In this document: positions 25,241 through 32,894 of the stretch, piece by piece
Position numbering within the stretch: position 1 is the first letter of the stretch
How the letters are laid out: the number at the start of each line of letters is the position of its first letter
DNA from: Arthrobacter pigmenti
GTDB taxonomy: Bacteria > Actinomycetota > Actinomycetes > Actinomycetales > Micrococcaceae
Direction: 5' to 3'
NCBI RefSeq assembly: GCF_011927905.1
Contig: NZ_JAATJL010000001.1
Location: forward strand, 3,534,001 to 3,598,000
DNA length: 64,000 nucleotides
Notes under the pieces: model-generated
Told to the model about the DNA's origin: nothing
Database searches by the model: none
Seen by the model: the letters and a program-made list of their open reading frames with translations, nothing else
Made by a program: the position numbers and the translations under genes

Positions 25241-25849
25241 ATGGAGAACCTCAAGGCATTCGCCCTGATCTGCACGCTGACACCCTCGCCGGATGAGTCG
25301 AGCAGCGACCTCATGGCCAGCCACATCCTCGGCAAGCTGAAGGAACAGGGGGTGACGACGTCGTCGGCCCGGGTTGTGGACCACAACGTGGCTCCCGGCG
25401 TGCAGATCGACATGGGCAACGGCGACGAATGGCCGCAACTGCGCCAGCAGATCCTCGACGCGGATATCTTCCTCCTCTGTACGCCCATCTGGGTGGGCCA
25501 CATGTGCAGCCTCGCGCAGCGCGTATTCGAGCGCCTGGACGCCGACCTCTCCTCCACAGACGACGAAGGACGGCCCATCATGTACAACAGGGTCGCCCTG
25601 ACTGCGGTCGTCGGAAATGAGGATGGCGCCCACCACGTCACTGCGGAGATGCACCAGGGCCTCAACGACATCGGCTTCACCGTCGCCGCGCAGGGCGGCG
25701 TGTACTGGGTGGGCGAAGCAATGCAAACCGTCGACTTCAAGGATCTCGACGAGGTTCCGGATCCCGTCGCATCCACAATTTCCTCCATGGCCACCAACGC
25801 CGTCCACCTGGCGAAGTCGCTCAAGGTTGCGCCTTATCCGGCACCCTAG
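25241..25849 (+). CDS. Flavodoxin-like NAD(P)H-dependent oxidoreductase
   Basis: Flavodoxin-fold reductase of 202 aa: an N-terminal phosphate-binding segment LICTLTPSPDESSSDLM, CTPIWVGHMCSLAQRVFERLD (flavin-facing loop, residues about 80-100), and GNEDGAHHV (127-135) match FMN-dependent NADPH reductases. Substrate unknown. GGAAGGAAAA precedes the ATG. It lies 84 bp after DUF2630 and 91 bp before the FNT channel gene. Confidence 0.8.
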   Translation: MENLKAFALICTLTPSPDESSSDLMASHILGKLKEQGVTTSSARVVDHNVAPGVQIDMGNGDEWPQLRQQILDADIFLLCTPIWVGHMCSLAQRVFERLDADLSSTDDEGRPIMYNRVALTAVVGNEDGAHHVTAEMHQGLNDIGFTVAAQGGVYWVGEAMQTVDFKDLDEVPDPVASTISSMATNAVHLAKSLKVAPYPAP

Positions 25850-25940
25850 AATCGAGGTGGCAGGGCACGCCGGGGATGCGTATTCGCTCGCGGTGTGTCG
25901 TGCCACTTCGACGACGATACGCACCGGATAGGCAGGCAGC

Positions 25941-26762
25941 TTGAACGACGACGACGGCGACGCACGACGGCGGGAACTCGGCGACAATGCCGGTCCGGTT
26001 GAGGAGGAGATCGAGGAATCGTTCGACCGCACCGTCGACGAGGGTGCGCAGCGTCTCCACCGGACCTTCCCAGATGTCCTGATTACCGGCCTCTTCGGTG
26101 GCTTCGAGATCGGCATCGGCGTTATCGCCTACCTCGCGGTGCTTCACGAGACCGACAATCATCTGCTGGCCGGCTTGGCGTTCAGTGCGGGCCTTATCGC
26201 CCTGCTGCTGGCCAAGAGCGAGCTGTTCACGGAGGGCTTCCTGGTCCCCATCGCGGCCGTAACCGCAGGGCAGGCCAGTGTGGGCCAGCTCGCCAAGCTG
26301 TGGGGCGGAACGCTGCTGGCCAACCTCATTGGCGGATGGATCTTCATGGCGCTGGTGATGACCGCATTCCCGGAGTGGACCGAAACCATAACCACTTCCG
26401 CCGAGCACTACGTTGACGCAGGGCTGAGTTGGCAAACCGTGTGTCTCGCGCTGCTTGGCGGAAGCACCATTACGCTCATGACCCGCATGCAGCACGGAAC
26501 CGAGCAGATGGTCGGGAAGCTCGCGGCCGCCGTCGTCGGTGGTTTCCTGCTCTCGGGACTGCAGCTCTTCCACTCCATCCTCGACTCCCTGCTGATCTTC
26601 GGCGCGATCCTGTCTGGCGCGGACATCAGCTACCTGGACTGGCTGGGCTGGTTCGCATACACGGTCGTGTTTAACGTCATTGGGGGTGTTCTGTTGGTCA
26701 CCGCGTTGAGGTTGGTGCGGGACCGAAAGTTGGTTGAGCAAGAGCGCGAAAAGGCAGAATGA
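25941..26762 (+). CDS. Formate/nitrite transporter family protein (YfdC-like)
   Basis: Membrane protein of 273 aa with six transmembrane helices of the FNT fold: GGFEIGIGVIAYL, LLLAKSELFTEGFLVP and GTLLANLIGG are family segments. It has a long acidic N-terminus (about 45 residues starting NDDDGDARRREL) and belongs to the YfdC-like branch, not the FocA/NirC branch, so the anion transported is uncertain. TTG start at 25941. Confidence 0.85.
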   Translation: MNDDDGDARRRELGDNAGPVEEEIEESFDRTVDEGAQRLHRTFPDVLITGLFGGFEIGIGVIAYLAVLHETDNHLLAGLAFSAGLIALLLAKSELFTEGFLVPIAAVTAGQASVGQLAKLWGGTLLANLIGGWIFMALVMTAFPEWTETITTSAEHYVDAGLSWQTVCLALLGGSTITLMTRMQHGTEQMVGKLAAAVVGGFLLSGLQLFHSILDSLLIFGAILSGADISYLDWLGWFAYTVVFNVIGGVLLVTALRLVRDRKLVEQEREKAE

Positions 26763-26927
26763 CGAACAGGTGAACAATAGTCAAGACTTCAAGTTCTGAG
26801 CGAATGTAACAAAAAACAACTTGTTCCAATCACTAGTGCTCAACTAGCGTCAGGTGTAATACTCGTCACTGTGTACGAATGCTCCATCTGACTCGCTCGC
26901 TCTCGCGCCTTATCAACAGAGGAATTC

Positions 26928-28022
26928 ATGAACAAGAAGAAGGTCTCAGTACTCACCGCAGCCGTAGCCCTGGGTGCTACCAGCATGCTCTTTGCACCCC
27001 CAGCATCCGCAGCCCTCACCACCCGTTGCGTGGGCGAGGCTGGAGCCGTAACGGTTCCCGGCGATCTGGTTGTTCCCAGGGACAAGTCCTGCAATCTGGT
27101 CGGAACAACCGTCCTCGGAAACGTCCGCGTAGCGCAGGGTGCTGACCTCGTCGCTGAGGACGTGACCATCGAGGGCCAGCTCAGCGGTGCCATTGACGCC
27201 TACGTCGAGTTGATCGGCGGAACGGTCAATGGACAGGTTGTGCTCAACGGCGCATTCGGTGCGTACCTGGACGGCGCCACCGCCGGCGACCGCGTCCTGA
27301 CCCGGCCGAGCGGTGATGTAGCGATTGGCGGGTTTGTTTACACGGCGAATGCCTCCATCGCCGGTGACCTGGTCTCCCGCTCCGGTGAGCTGTTCATCGA
27401 GACCACGGACATCGTGGGCTCGGTTGACTCACGTGATTCGGCGTACACCGATCTCCACCAGAGCTGGGTCGACGGCGCGCTCCGGGTTCAGGGCACCTCC
27501 TTCGGCAGCGTCATCTGCGGTACGTCAGTCGCTGGCGAGGCAGTGTTCGCCGACAACACGGACATGCTGCAGATCGGAGCGGACGGCCCGCTCGATGAGT
27601 GCACCTCGGGCAACTACTGGGGCAGCAACGTCAGCGCAACAGGCAACACCGGCGGTGTTGTCATGGACAACAACATTGTCCGTGGATCCGTAGCGCTGAC
27701 CGGGAACAACCCCATCGCCCAGCTCGGTGTGAACAATGTCCGCGGTGAGGTCACAGGTGAGTTCGAGGAATGGACCGGCGCCCCTGCCGAGGCCCAGGCC
27801 GCTGATGCCCCGGCCCTGAACCTGCCCCAGACTCCGTCCAAGAATGGTGGGGCTTCGACCACGCCTGTTCCGATGCAGACCCTGGACAACGCTCCCACCG
27901 AAGCCCTGCGCACTGCACCGGCAGAGTCCCGCGAAGCGGCGATCGAGAGCAAGATCGAGCAGCGCCGCGCCGAGGCCGTCAAGAGCGCCGACGCAGCCGG
28001 ACCGGCGAACATCGGTAGGTAA
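26928..28022 (+). CDS. Secreted protein with beta-solenoid-like repeats
   Basis: Exported protein of 364 aa: Sec signal peptide with cleavage after PPASA (residue about 28), then roughly residues 35-245 of short imperfect repeats in which V/L/I and G/N/D alternate (TTVLGNVRVAQGADLVAEDVTIEGQL, and so on), suggesting a right-handed beta-helix or bactofilin-like fold. Four cysteines in the mature part. The last 100 residues are Pro/Ala/Glu-rich and end in a charged helix. Function unknown; a cell-surface structural or adhesive role is possible. AGAGGA precedes the ATG. Confidence 0.75.
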   Translation: MNKKKVSVLTAAVALGATSMLFAPPASAALTTRCVGEAGAVTVPGDLVVPRDKSCNLVGTTVLGNVRVAQGADLVAEDVTIEGQLSGAIDAYVELIGGTVNGQVVLNGAFGAYLDGATAGDRVLTRPSGDVAIGGFVYTANASIAGDLVSRSGELFIETTDIVGSVDSRDSAYTDLHQSWVDGALRVQGTSFGSVICGTSVAGEAVFADNTDMLQIGADGPLDECTSGNYWGSNVSATGNTGGVVMDNNIVRGSVALTGNNPIAQLGVNNVRGEVTGEFEEWTGAPAEAQAADAPALNLPQTPSKNGGASTTPVPMQTLDNAPTEALRTAPAESREAAIESKIEQRRAEAVKSADAAGPANIGR

Positions 28023-28039
28023 CCGCTGACCTGTCGAAG

Positions 28040-28083
28040 GGACGCGCCCCCTGCGGACTATCCGTAGGGGGCGTGTCCTTTTT
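28040..28083 (+). terminator. Rho-independent terminator
   Basis: 18-bp stem with two G-T pairs (28040-28057 with 28061-28078), loop CTA, followed by TTTTT. Ends the secreted repeat protein gene. Confidence 0.95.
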
Positions 28084-28175
28084 CGCGTCGCTCAGCTTTG
28101 CTGCCTCTTTGGAATCGGTCACTGCAATAGCGCGCCAAAGCGCGGGTGGTTCCGAAGTGAGCAGACTGGAATGGC

Positions 28176-28424
28176 TTATTCCCTGCGCGCGAGCCACCCG
28201 AGCGTGATGCCGCCCATGGCCGTGCGGAACACGCTGTCGCCGTTGGCAAGTTCCAGTGCCGCCCACACCATCAGGCAAGCCTTGCTCGCCGCAGAGAGCG
28301 CTTCGCGGTTCTTCTCCTCAAGCGCCATCATCGATGCGGCACCCAGCAGGGCCCACCCGATGATGGGAGCGTTCGGTGGTTTGGCGATAGTTTGCTCTCC
28401 GAACTCGTTTCTGATGAACCCCAT
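28176..28424 (-). CDS. Hypothetical protein coupled to ku
   Basis: Unrecognised 82-aa protein with a moderately hydrophobic central part (IIGWALLGAASMMAL, ACLMVWAALELA). Its ATG overlaps the TAA of ku (TAATG), so it is translated with ku and is a candidate accessory factor for end joining; no domain supports a specific role. Confidence 0.65.
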   Translation of the reverse strand: MGFIRNEFGEQTIAKPPNAPIIGWALLGAASMMALEEKNREALSAASKACLMVWAALELANGDSVFRTAMGGITLGWLARRE

Positions 28425-29281
28425 TACGCACCTTTCTTGGTTTTGGACTTGGAACCTGACGCTTCCTTCTCCTTTGTGCTGGAGGCCGCGCCCTTCTTCT
28501 CGCGGTTCTTTTCAACGCTCCTGCGCAGTGCCTCCATGAGGTCGAGCACGTTTCCGCCCTCTTCGTCCTCGGTTTCGCCGAACGTCTCGTCGGTGTCGAG
28601 GGCCTCGCCCTTCTCCAGCTTCGCCTCGATGAGGGTGCGCAGCTGCTCCTGGTACTCGTCCTTGAAGTTCTCAGGGTCGAAGTCGGAGGAGAAGGACTCA
28701 ACCAGCGCCGCCGACATCTCCTTCTCCTTCGAGGAAATGCGCACCTTCTCATCCAGCGACGGGAAGCTTGCCTCGCGGACCTCGTCCTCCCAGAGCAGTG
28801 TCTGGATCATCAATACGTCACCGCGGACGCGAAGGGCGGCCAAACGGGACTTTTGCCGAAGCGAGAACTGGACGATCGCCGTCCGGTCCGTCTCTTCCAG
28901 GGTCCGCCGTAGCAGGACATAGGCTTTGGTCGACTTCGAATCCGGCTCCAGATAGTAGGCGCGGTCAAACATGATCGGATCAATCTGGTCGCTTGGAACA
29001 AACTCCACGACCTCGATCTCGCGGCTCTTCTCCACGGGAAGCGACGCAAAATCCTCGGCGGTGAGCACCACGGTGCGCTCGCCGTCGTCGTACGCCTTGT
29101 CTATGTTCTTGTACTCCACAACTTCGCCGCAGATCTCGCACCGCCGCTGGTAGCGGATCCGGCCGCCGTCCTTGTCATGGACCTGATGGAGGCTGATGTC
29201 GTGGTCCTCGGTTGCGCTGTACACCTTCACCGGTACGTTGACCAGCCCAAACGCTACCGCGCCTTTCCAGATGGCTCTCAT
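28424..29281 (-). CDS. ku: Non-homologous end joining protein Ku
   Basis: Homodimeric DNA-end-binding ring protein (285 aa) that recruits LigD to double-strand breaks. It begins MRAIWKGAVAFGLVNVPVKVYSAT as bacterial Ku proteins do, has the Zn-like RRCEICGEVV stretch near residue 50, and ends in a Lys/Ser/Glu-rich C-terminal extension (KKGAASSTKEKEASGSKSKTKKGA), which in actinobacterial Ku can bind DNA and LigD. Start ATG 29281; the longer open frame to 29710 is antisense to another gene. ligD lies 3.6 kb away on the other strand. Confidence 0.96.
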   Translation of the reverse strand: MRAIWKGAVAFGLVNVPVKVYSATEDHDISLHQVHDKDGGRIRYQRRCEICGEVVEYKNIDKAYDDGERTVVLTAEDFASLPVEKSREIEVVEFVPSDQIDPIMFDRAYYLEPDSKSTKAYVLLRRTLEETDRTAIVQFSLRQKSRLAALRVRGDVLMIQTLLWEDEVREASFPSLDEKVRISSKEKEMSAALVESFSSDFDPENFKDEYQEQLRTLIEAKLEKGEALDTDETFGETEDEEGGNVLDLMEALRRSVEKNREKKGAASSTKEKEASGSKSKTKKGA

Positions 29282-29338
29282 GTTCCTAGTGAACCAGTGC
29301 TGCCCGAAGGAGTAAACGGACGGTCTACGATTGCTTAG

Positions 29339-29818
29339 GTGAACACCGAACCGATGGTTACCAGGACGCTCGCCGACGGACAGCCCGCTCTCTGGTTCGA
29401 GATGCGCTTCGATGCGTCCATGCAGGTGATGTGGAAACACCTCACGGACCCGGCCAAGCTGAAGTACTGGTTCCCGTGCGAGTTGGACATCCTGCCCCGC
29501 GTGGGCGCCACCGTCACCTTCAAGGTCCATCGTGAAAGGCCCGTGGAGGGCACCGTCCTCGAGGCCGCCAAGCCGCGTCTGCTCGCCTACACCTGGGACG
29601 AGGAAATCCTGCGTTGGGCACTCGAGGACGACGACGGCGGCAGCCTCCTCACGCTGACCAATACGGTCCGGGAGGGCCAGGACATTGCGCGCTCGGCCGC
29701 CGGCTGGCACCTGACCCTCATGGGATTGGACGACTACCTGAACGAACGTCCCCTCGGGCAGAACCCTGCGCTATGGGACGAATACGTTGCGCGGTATGAG
29801 GAGCAGTTCGCGGACTGA
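29339..29818 (+). CDS. SRPBCC/AHSA1 domain protein
   Basis: Protein of 159 aa with an AHSA1-like lipid/hydrophobe-binding fold: FDASMQVMWKHLTDPAKLKYWFPC, then GATVTFKV and GWHLTLMGLDDYL. Ligand unknown. GTG at 29339 is preceded by TACGAT seven bases upstream with no Shine-Dalgarno, so it is probably leaderless. Divergent from ku (57 bp between starts). Confidence 0.82.
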   Translation: MNTEPMVTRTLADGQPALWFEMRFDASMQVMWKHLTDPAKLKYWFPCELDILPRVGATVTFKVHRERPVEGTVLEAAKPRLLAYTWDEEILRWALEDDDGGSLLTLTNTVREGQDIARSAAGWHLTLMGLDDYLNERPLGQNPALWDEYVARYEEQFAD

Positions 29819-29876
29819 GTCCGCTGCCGCGCAGAAGCGTTGCCGGGCTGCAGCACTCGACGGGTGCGGGCCGCCG

Positions 29877-30950
29877 CTACTGCCAGGCGCCCCGCTCATA
29901 CTGAGGCGGCCACGGTGTGCCTTCGGCGCCCAGCCCGAGTTCATGTTGGGCGCGCATCGGCCAGTTTGGGTCACGCAGCGCAGCGCGGGCCAGCATGATC
30001 GCGTCGGCGCGTTCTTCGGCGAGGATGCGCTCGGCCTGTGCGGGCTCGGTGATCATCCCCACGGCGCTCACCGGGAGGTTGGAGTTCTTGGCCACGATCG
30101 TCGCGAGTTCCACCTGGTAGCCGGGTTCGACAGGAATATCGGCCTGTGCGTTGCCGCCGGAGGAGACGTCGATCAGGTCGACTCCGCGCTCCCTCAGGAG
30201 CGCCGCCGTCTGGCTGGTCTCGGCAACGTCGATGCCTCCGTCTGTCCAGTCAGTAGCCGATACGCGCACGAACAGCGGCTTGTCCTCCGGCCAGACCTCC
30301 CGGACGGCGTCCGTCACTTCAAGCAGGAGGCGGGCGCGGTTGGAGTGTGAGCCGCCATAGCTGTCCGTCCGGTGATTGCTCAATGGCGAGAGGAACTGGT
30401 GCAGAAGATAACCGTGGGCAGCATGCAGTTCGACGACGTCGAAGCCGGCTTCCAGCGCGCGCCGCGCTCCACGGGCGAAGGCACGAGGAACTTCCCGGAT
30501 CTCCGTCATGGTCATTTCGCGTGGTTCCCTGTAGCCGGGGAAAGCTTCGGCGGACGGAGCGACGGTATTCCAGCCGCCTTCGTCCGCCGGTACGGTGCCG
30601 CGTCCGCGCCACGGTGAGAAAGTGGAGGCCTTGCGGCCCGCGTGTGCAAGCTGGATACCGGCGACGCTGTTCTGTGCGTGAATGAAGTCCACGATCGGCT
30701 TCCAAGCATCGCGCTGGCGGTCATTCCAGATACCCGTATCTTCCGGGGAAATGCGGCCATCCGGTGTGACGGCGGTGGCTTCGGCCAGAATGAGGCCGAA
30801 ACCGCCGGCCGCCCGGGCGCCGAGGTGCACATGATGCCACTCGTTCGGCATGCCGTCCTCAGCCGAGTACTGGCACATCGGTGCAAGCCAGACCCGGTTT
30901 TTGAAAGTGGTTCCGCGGAGGGTGAAGGGTTCAAACAGCTTTGAGCTCAT
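29877..30950 (-). CDS. Old Yellow Enzyme family NADH:flavin oxidoreductase (YqjM-like)
   Basis: FMN enzyme of the thermophilic-like/YqjM branch of Old Yellow Enzymes (357 aa); reduces activated C=C bonds with NADPH. Numbered from ATG 30950, C26 and Y28 in APMCQYSAEDG match the flavin-tuning Cys and Tyr of YqjM; the substrate histidine pair lies in ELHAAHGYLLHQFLSP. The C-terminal RGAWQ carries the Arg/Trp ending seen in this branch. No clear ribosome site. Followed on the same strand by SRPBCC on the opposite one; probably monocistronic. Confidence 0.93.
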   Translation of the reverse strand: MSSKLFEPFTLRGTTFKNRVWLAPMCQYSAEDGMPNEWHHVHLGARAAGGFGLILAEATAVTPDGRISPEDTGIWNDRQRDAWKPIVDFIHAQNSVAGIQLAHAGRKASTFSPWRGRGTVPADEGGWNTVAPSAEAFPGYREPREMTMTEIREVPRAFARGARRALEAGFDVVELHAAHGYLLHQFLSPLSNHRTDSYGGSHSNRARLLLEVTDAVREVWPEDKPLFVRVSATDWTDGGIDVAETSQTAALLRERGVDLIDVSSGGNAQADIPVEPGYQVELATIVAKNSNLPVSAVGMITEPAQAERILAEERADAIMLARAALRDPNWPMRAQHELGLGAEGTPWPPQYERGAWQ

Positions 30951-31050
30951 ACCGTTGGCCAACGCGTCGGCGGGAGAAGTTATGCCCGGGTCAAGGTGGG
31001 CCGCCTTTGGAGCGGGCTGTGCGCCGTCGTCGTACTCGGGTCTTAACGGG

Positions 31051-31113
31051 CGCTGAGTGCGTAGATAATGACTGAAAGCTTCGATCGAAGCGTCATCATC
31101 TACGCACTCAGCG
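31051..31113. repeat. Near-perfect long inverted repeat with nested palindrome
   Basis: Arms of 22 bp (31051-31072 and 31092-31113) match with one mismatch; the 19-base spacer contains the 14-bp palindrome GCTTCGATCGAAGC (31078-31091). It is intergenic, downstream of the tandem proteases and upstream of the OYE gene (all minus strand). It could be a terminator, a mobile palindromic unit or a binding site. Confidence 0.75.
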
Positions 31114-31129
31114 GGCGGTGCTTCCGGTC

Positions 31130-31846
31130 TTAGGAACCGGTCACTCCCGAAACAGAGGTGATCCAGCTGATGCCGTGCGGGACGGAGGAGTACCAGGACG
31201 AGGCACGGGTGTTGGTGCCGCCGCTCGCGCTGGTTGAAGCCACGCCGATCACCTTTCCGCTGACTACCAGCGGCCCGCCGGAGTCGCCCTTCCAGGCTTG
31301 GCCGTCAACGCCCACGTGACGGTAGGCGGGTCCGCCGTACGCGTCATCCTCGAGGGACTCGATGTAGACCGAAGCCGTCTTCAACACTGGAGAGGCTGGT
31401 CCGTTGGCTGTCTCGCGACCCCAACCGTAGATATTGCCGGATGTCTGGTACTGCAGCGGGTCCTTCTCGAGGCTGGCGTAGCTGCCCGAAACAGACCGCG
31501 ACAACCGCAGGAGCGCAAGGTCTCCGCCGTTGTAGGAGTAGGTCTGGGCAACGGACACCCGTGTTCCGCCGCCCAGGTTCGCCGAACCGAGGTTGACGGA
31601 CATGTTGCTGCCCAGGCAGTGCTTCGCCGTGAGGATCCACTGGGCCGAGATCTGCGAGGCGGAGCAGGCAAAGGACCCATTGATATTAACCTGTGCGGTG
31701 TACGGTGCGGCGGAGTGGCTAACGTCTTTGCCGCCCACGATCTGCATGTCGGCGCCGCCGTCGGGTGCTGCAGAGGCCACGCCGGTGGGGCCGAGCAGTG
31801 CCGTGGCGGCAAGGGCGGCAATCGCTGCGAGTTTCAGCTTCTTCAT
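31130..31846 (-). CDS. Secreted trypsin-like serine protease
   Basis: Peptidase family S1 (238 aa): Sec signal ending GVASA, mature start near IVGGKDV (the zymogen-type IVGG), catalytic His in ILTAKHC, Asp in GGDLALLRL and Ser in KGDSGGPL. Second of two tandem paralogues; its ATG lies eight bases after the stop of the first, so they form an operon. Two or more cysteines around the His (FACSA, KHC) suggest a disulfide. Confidence 0.93.
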   Translation of the reverse strand: MKKLKLAAIAALAATALLGPTGVASAAPDGGADMQIVGGKDVSHSAAPYTAQVNINGSFACSASQISAQWILTAKHCLGSNMSVNLGSANLGGGTRVSVAQTYSYNGGDLALLRLSRSVSGSYASLEKDPLQYQTSGNIYGWGRETANGPASPVLKTASVYIESLEDDAYGGPAYRHVGVDGQAWKGDSGGPLVVSGKVIGVASTSASGGTNTRASSWYSSVPHGISWITSVSGVTGS

Positions 31847-31853
31847 CTCTGGC

Positions 31854-32567
31854 CTACCTTCCCGTTACGCCGGAGATCGAGGTGATCCAGGACATCGCGT
31901 TGCTGACCTCGCTGTAGTTGGCGGGGCGGTCATAGGTGTCGGGATCGCCGCTGCCGGTGGAGAGCACGCCTACCTGCTGGCCGTTGACCATGAGGGGTCC
32001 GCCGGAGTCACCCTTGAAGACCTGGCCGTCCTGGCCATAGGTCTGCAGGGCCGGTCCGCCGTAGGCGTCCGATGAGTAGGCGGTGATGCTGACCTGAGCG
32101 GTCTTCAGGGTGGGGGAAGCGTTGCAGACGGAGCAGGTGCGGCCCCAGCCGTAGGCGCTGGCCGGTCCGGCCTGCGTTACGCGGTCCCGATCCAGGGTCA
32201 CCGTCGCGCCGCTGTAGGGAGAGCTGAGCTTCAGCAGGCGCACATCACCGCCGGCGAAGGCACGGTCCGCCACGATGGTGCGAACCGTTCCACCGGAGCC
32301 GTTCGAAGCTGAGCCGAGCCGCACCGAGCGGGTTCCTTCACAGTGCTTGGCCGTAAGGACCCACTGGGAGGAGATGAGTGATCCGGTGCAGTTGAAAGCG
32401 GTACCTGTGGTGTTGACGTGGATCTGCACCGCGTAGGGCGCGGCGCTGATGGGGATGGTGTCTCCGCCGACAATGTCGGTACCGGCCGGTGCCGCGGTGG
32501 CGGCGGCCGGAGCAAGGAGTGTTCCCGCTGCGAGTGCGGCGGCTGCAAGTAACCTAATCGATTTCAA
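31854..32567 (-). CDS. Secreted trypsin-like serine protease (tandem paralogue)
   Basis: Peptidase family S1 (237 aa): signal peptide RLLAAAALAAGTLLAPAAATA, mature start near DIVGGDTIP, His in VLTAKHC, Asp in GGDVRLLKL, Ser in KGDSGGPL. An extra CSVCNAS segment is absent in its neighbour. TTG at 32567 is the best start, giving the same length as the paralogue; the frame is open to 32678 but that part is not signal-like. First gene of a two-gene operon. Confidence 0.92.
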   Translation of the reverse strand: MKSIRLLAAAALAAGTLLAPAAATAAPAGTDIVGGDTIPISAAPYAVQIHVNTTGTAFNCTGSLISSQWVLTAKHCEGTRSVRLGSASNGSGGTVRTIVADRAFAGGDVRLLKLSSPYSGATVTLDRDRVTQAGPASAYGWGRTCSVCNASPTLKTAQVSITAYSSDAYGGPALQTYGQDGQVFKGDSGGPLMVNGQQVGVLSTGSGDPDTYDRPANYSEVSNAMSWITSISGVTGR

Positions 32568-32894
32568 TGGACAACTTTCGGTTCTGGACGCAGGGCGTTG
32601 TAACGCACTGCGATCGCTTGGACGTGTTCTTGATCCTGATGAACTTCGCTGGCCAGCTGTGATCCGAATCACTGGCAACTGTAAGGATGCTGTTCATCCG
32701 GCGGCCACCATTTCTGGCGGTTTCATTCGATTTGCCGCAAAACAATCTGAAAACGAACGTTCGGTATTGACAGGGCGGGCGTATGGACGGTTCGATGGTT
32801 GGCTGCCTCGACGACGACGACGACGACGACGACGACGGCTCGCGCTCGGCCCGCGATACTGGCGCAAACGCCGGTTCCCTACAAGACTGGGTCA
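32568..32894. other. Divergent region before protease and ligD genes, with (CGA)9 tract
   Basis: 327 bp between the protease operon (minus) and ligD (plus). Nine uninterrupted CGA units occupy 32809-32835. TTGACA at 32767-32772 resembles a -35 box, and CGAACGTTCG (32754-32763) is a palindrome just upstream. The tract is in frame with ligD and would encode nine threonines if a TTG at 32799 were used. Confidence 0.5.

Noticed and set aside
29282-29710. N-terminal extension of Ku to 428 aa
   Set aside because: The extension is antisense to the SRPBCC gene; Ku homologues start at MRAIWKG (29281).
32754-32763. CGAACGTTCG as a LexA/SOS box before ligD
   Set aside because: Actinobacterial SOS boxes need a four-base spacer between CGAAC and GTTCG; here the spacer is zero.
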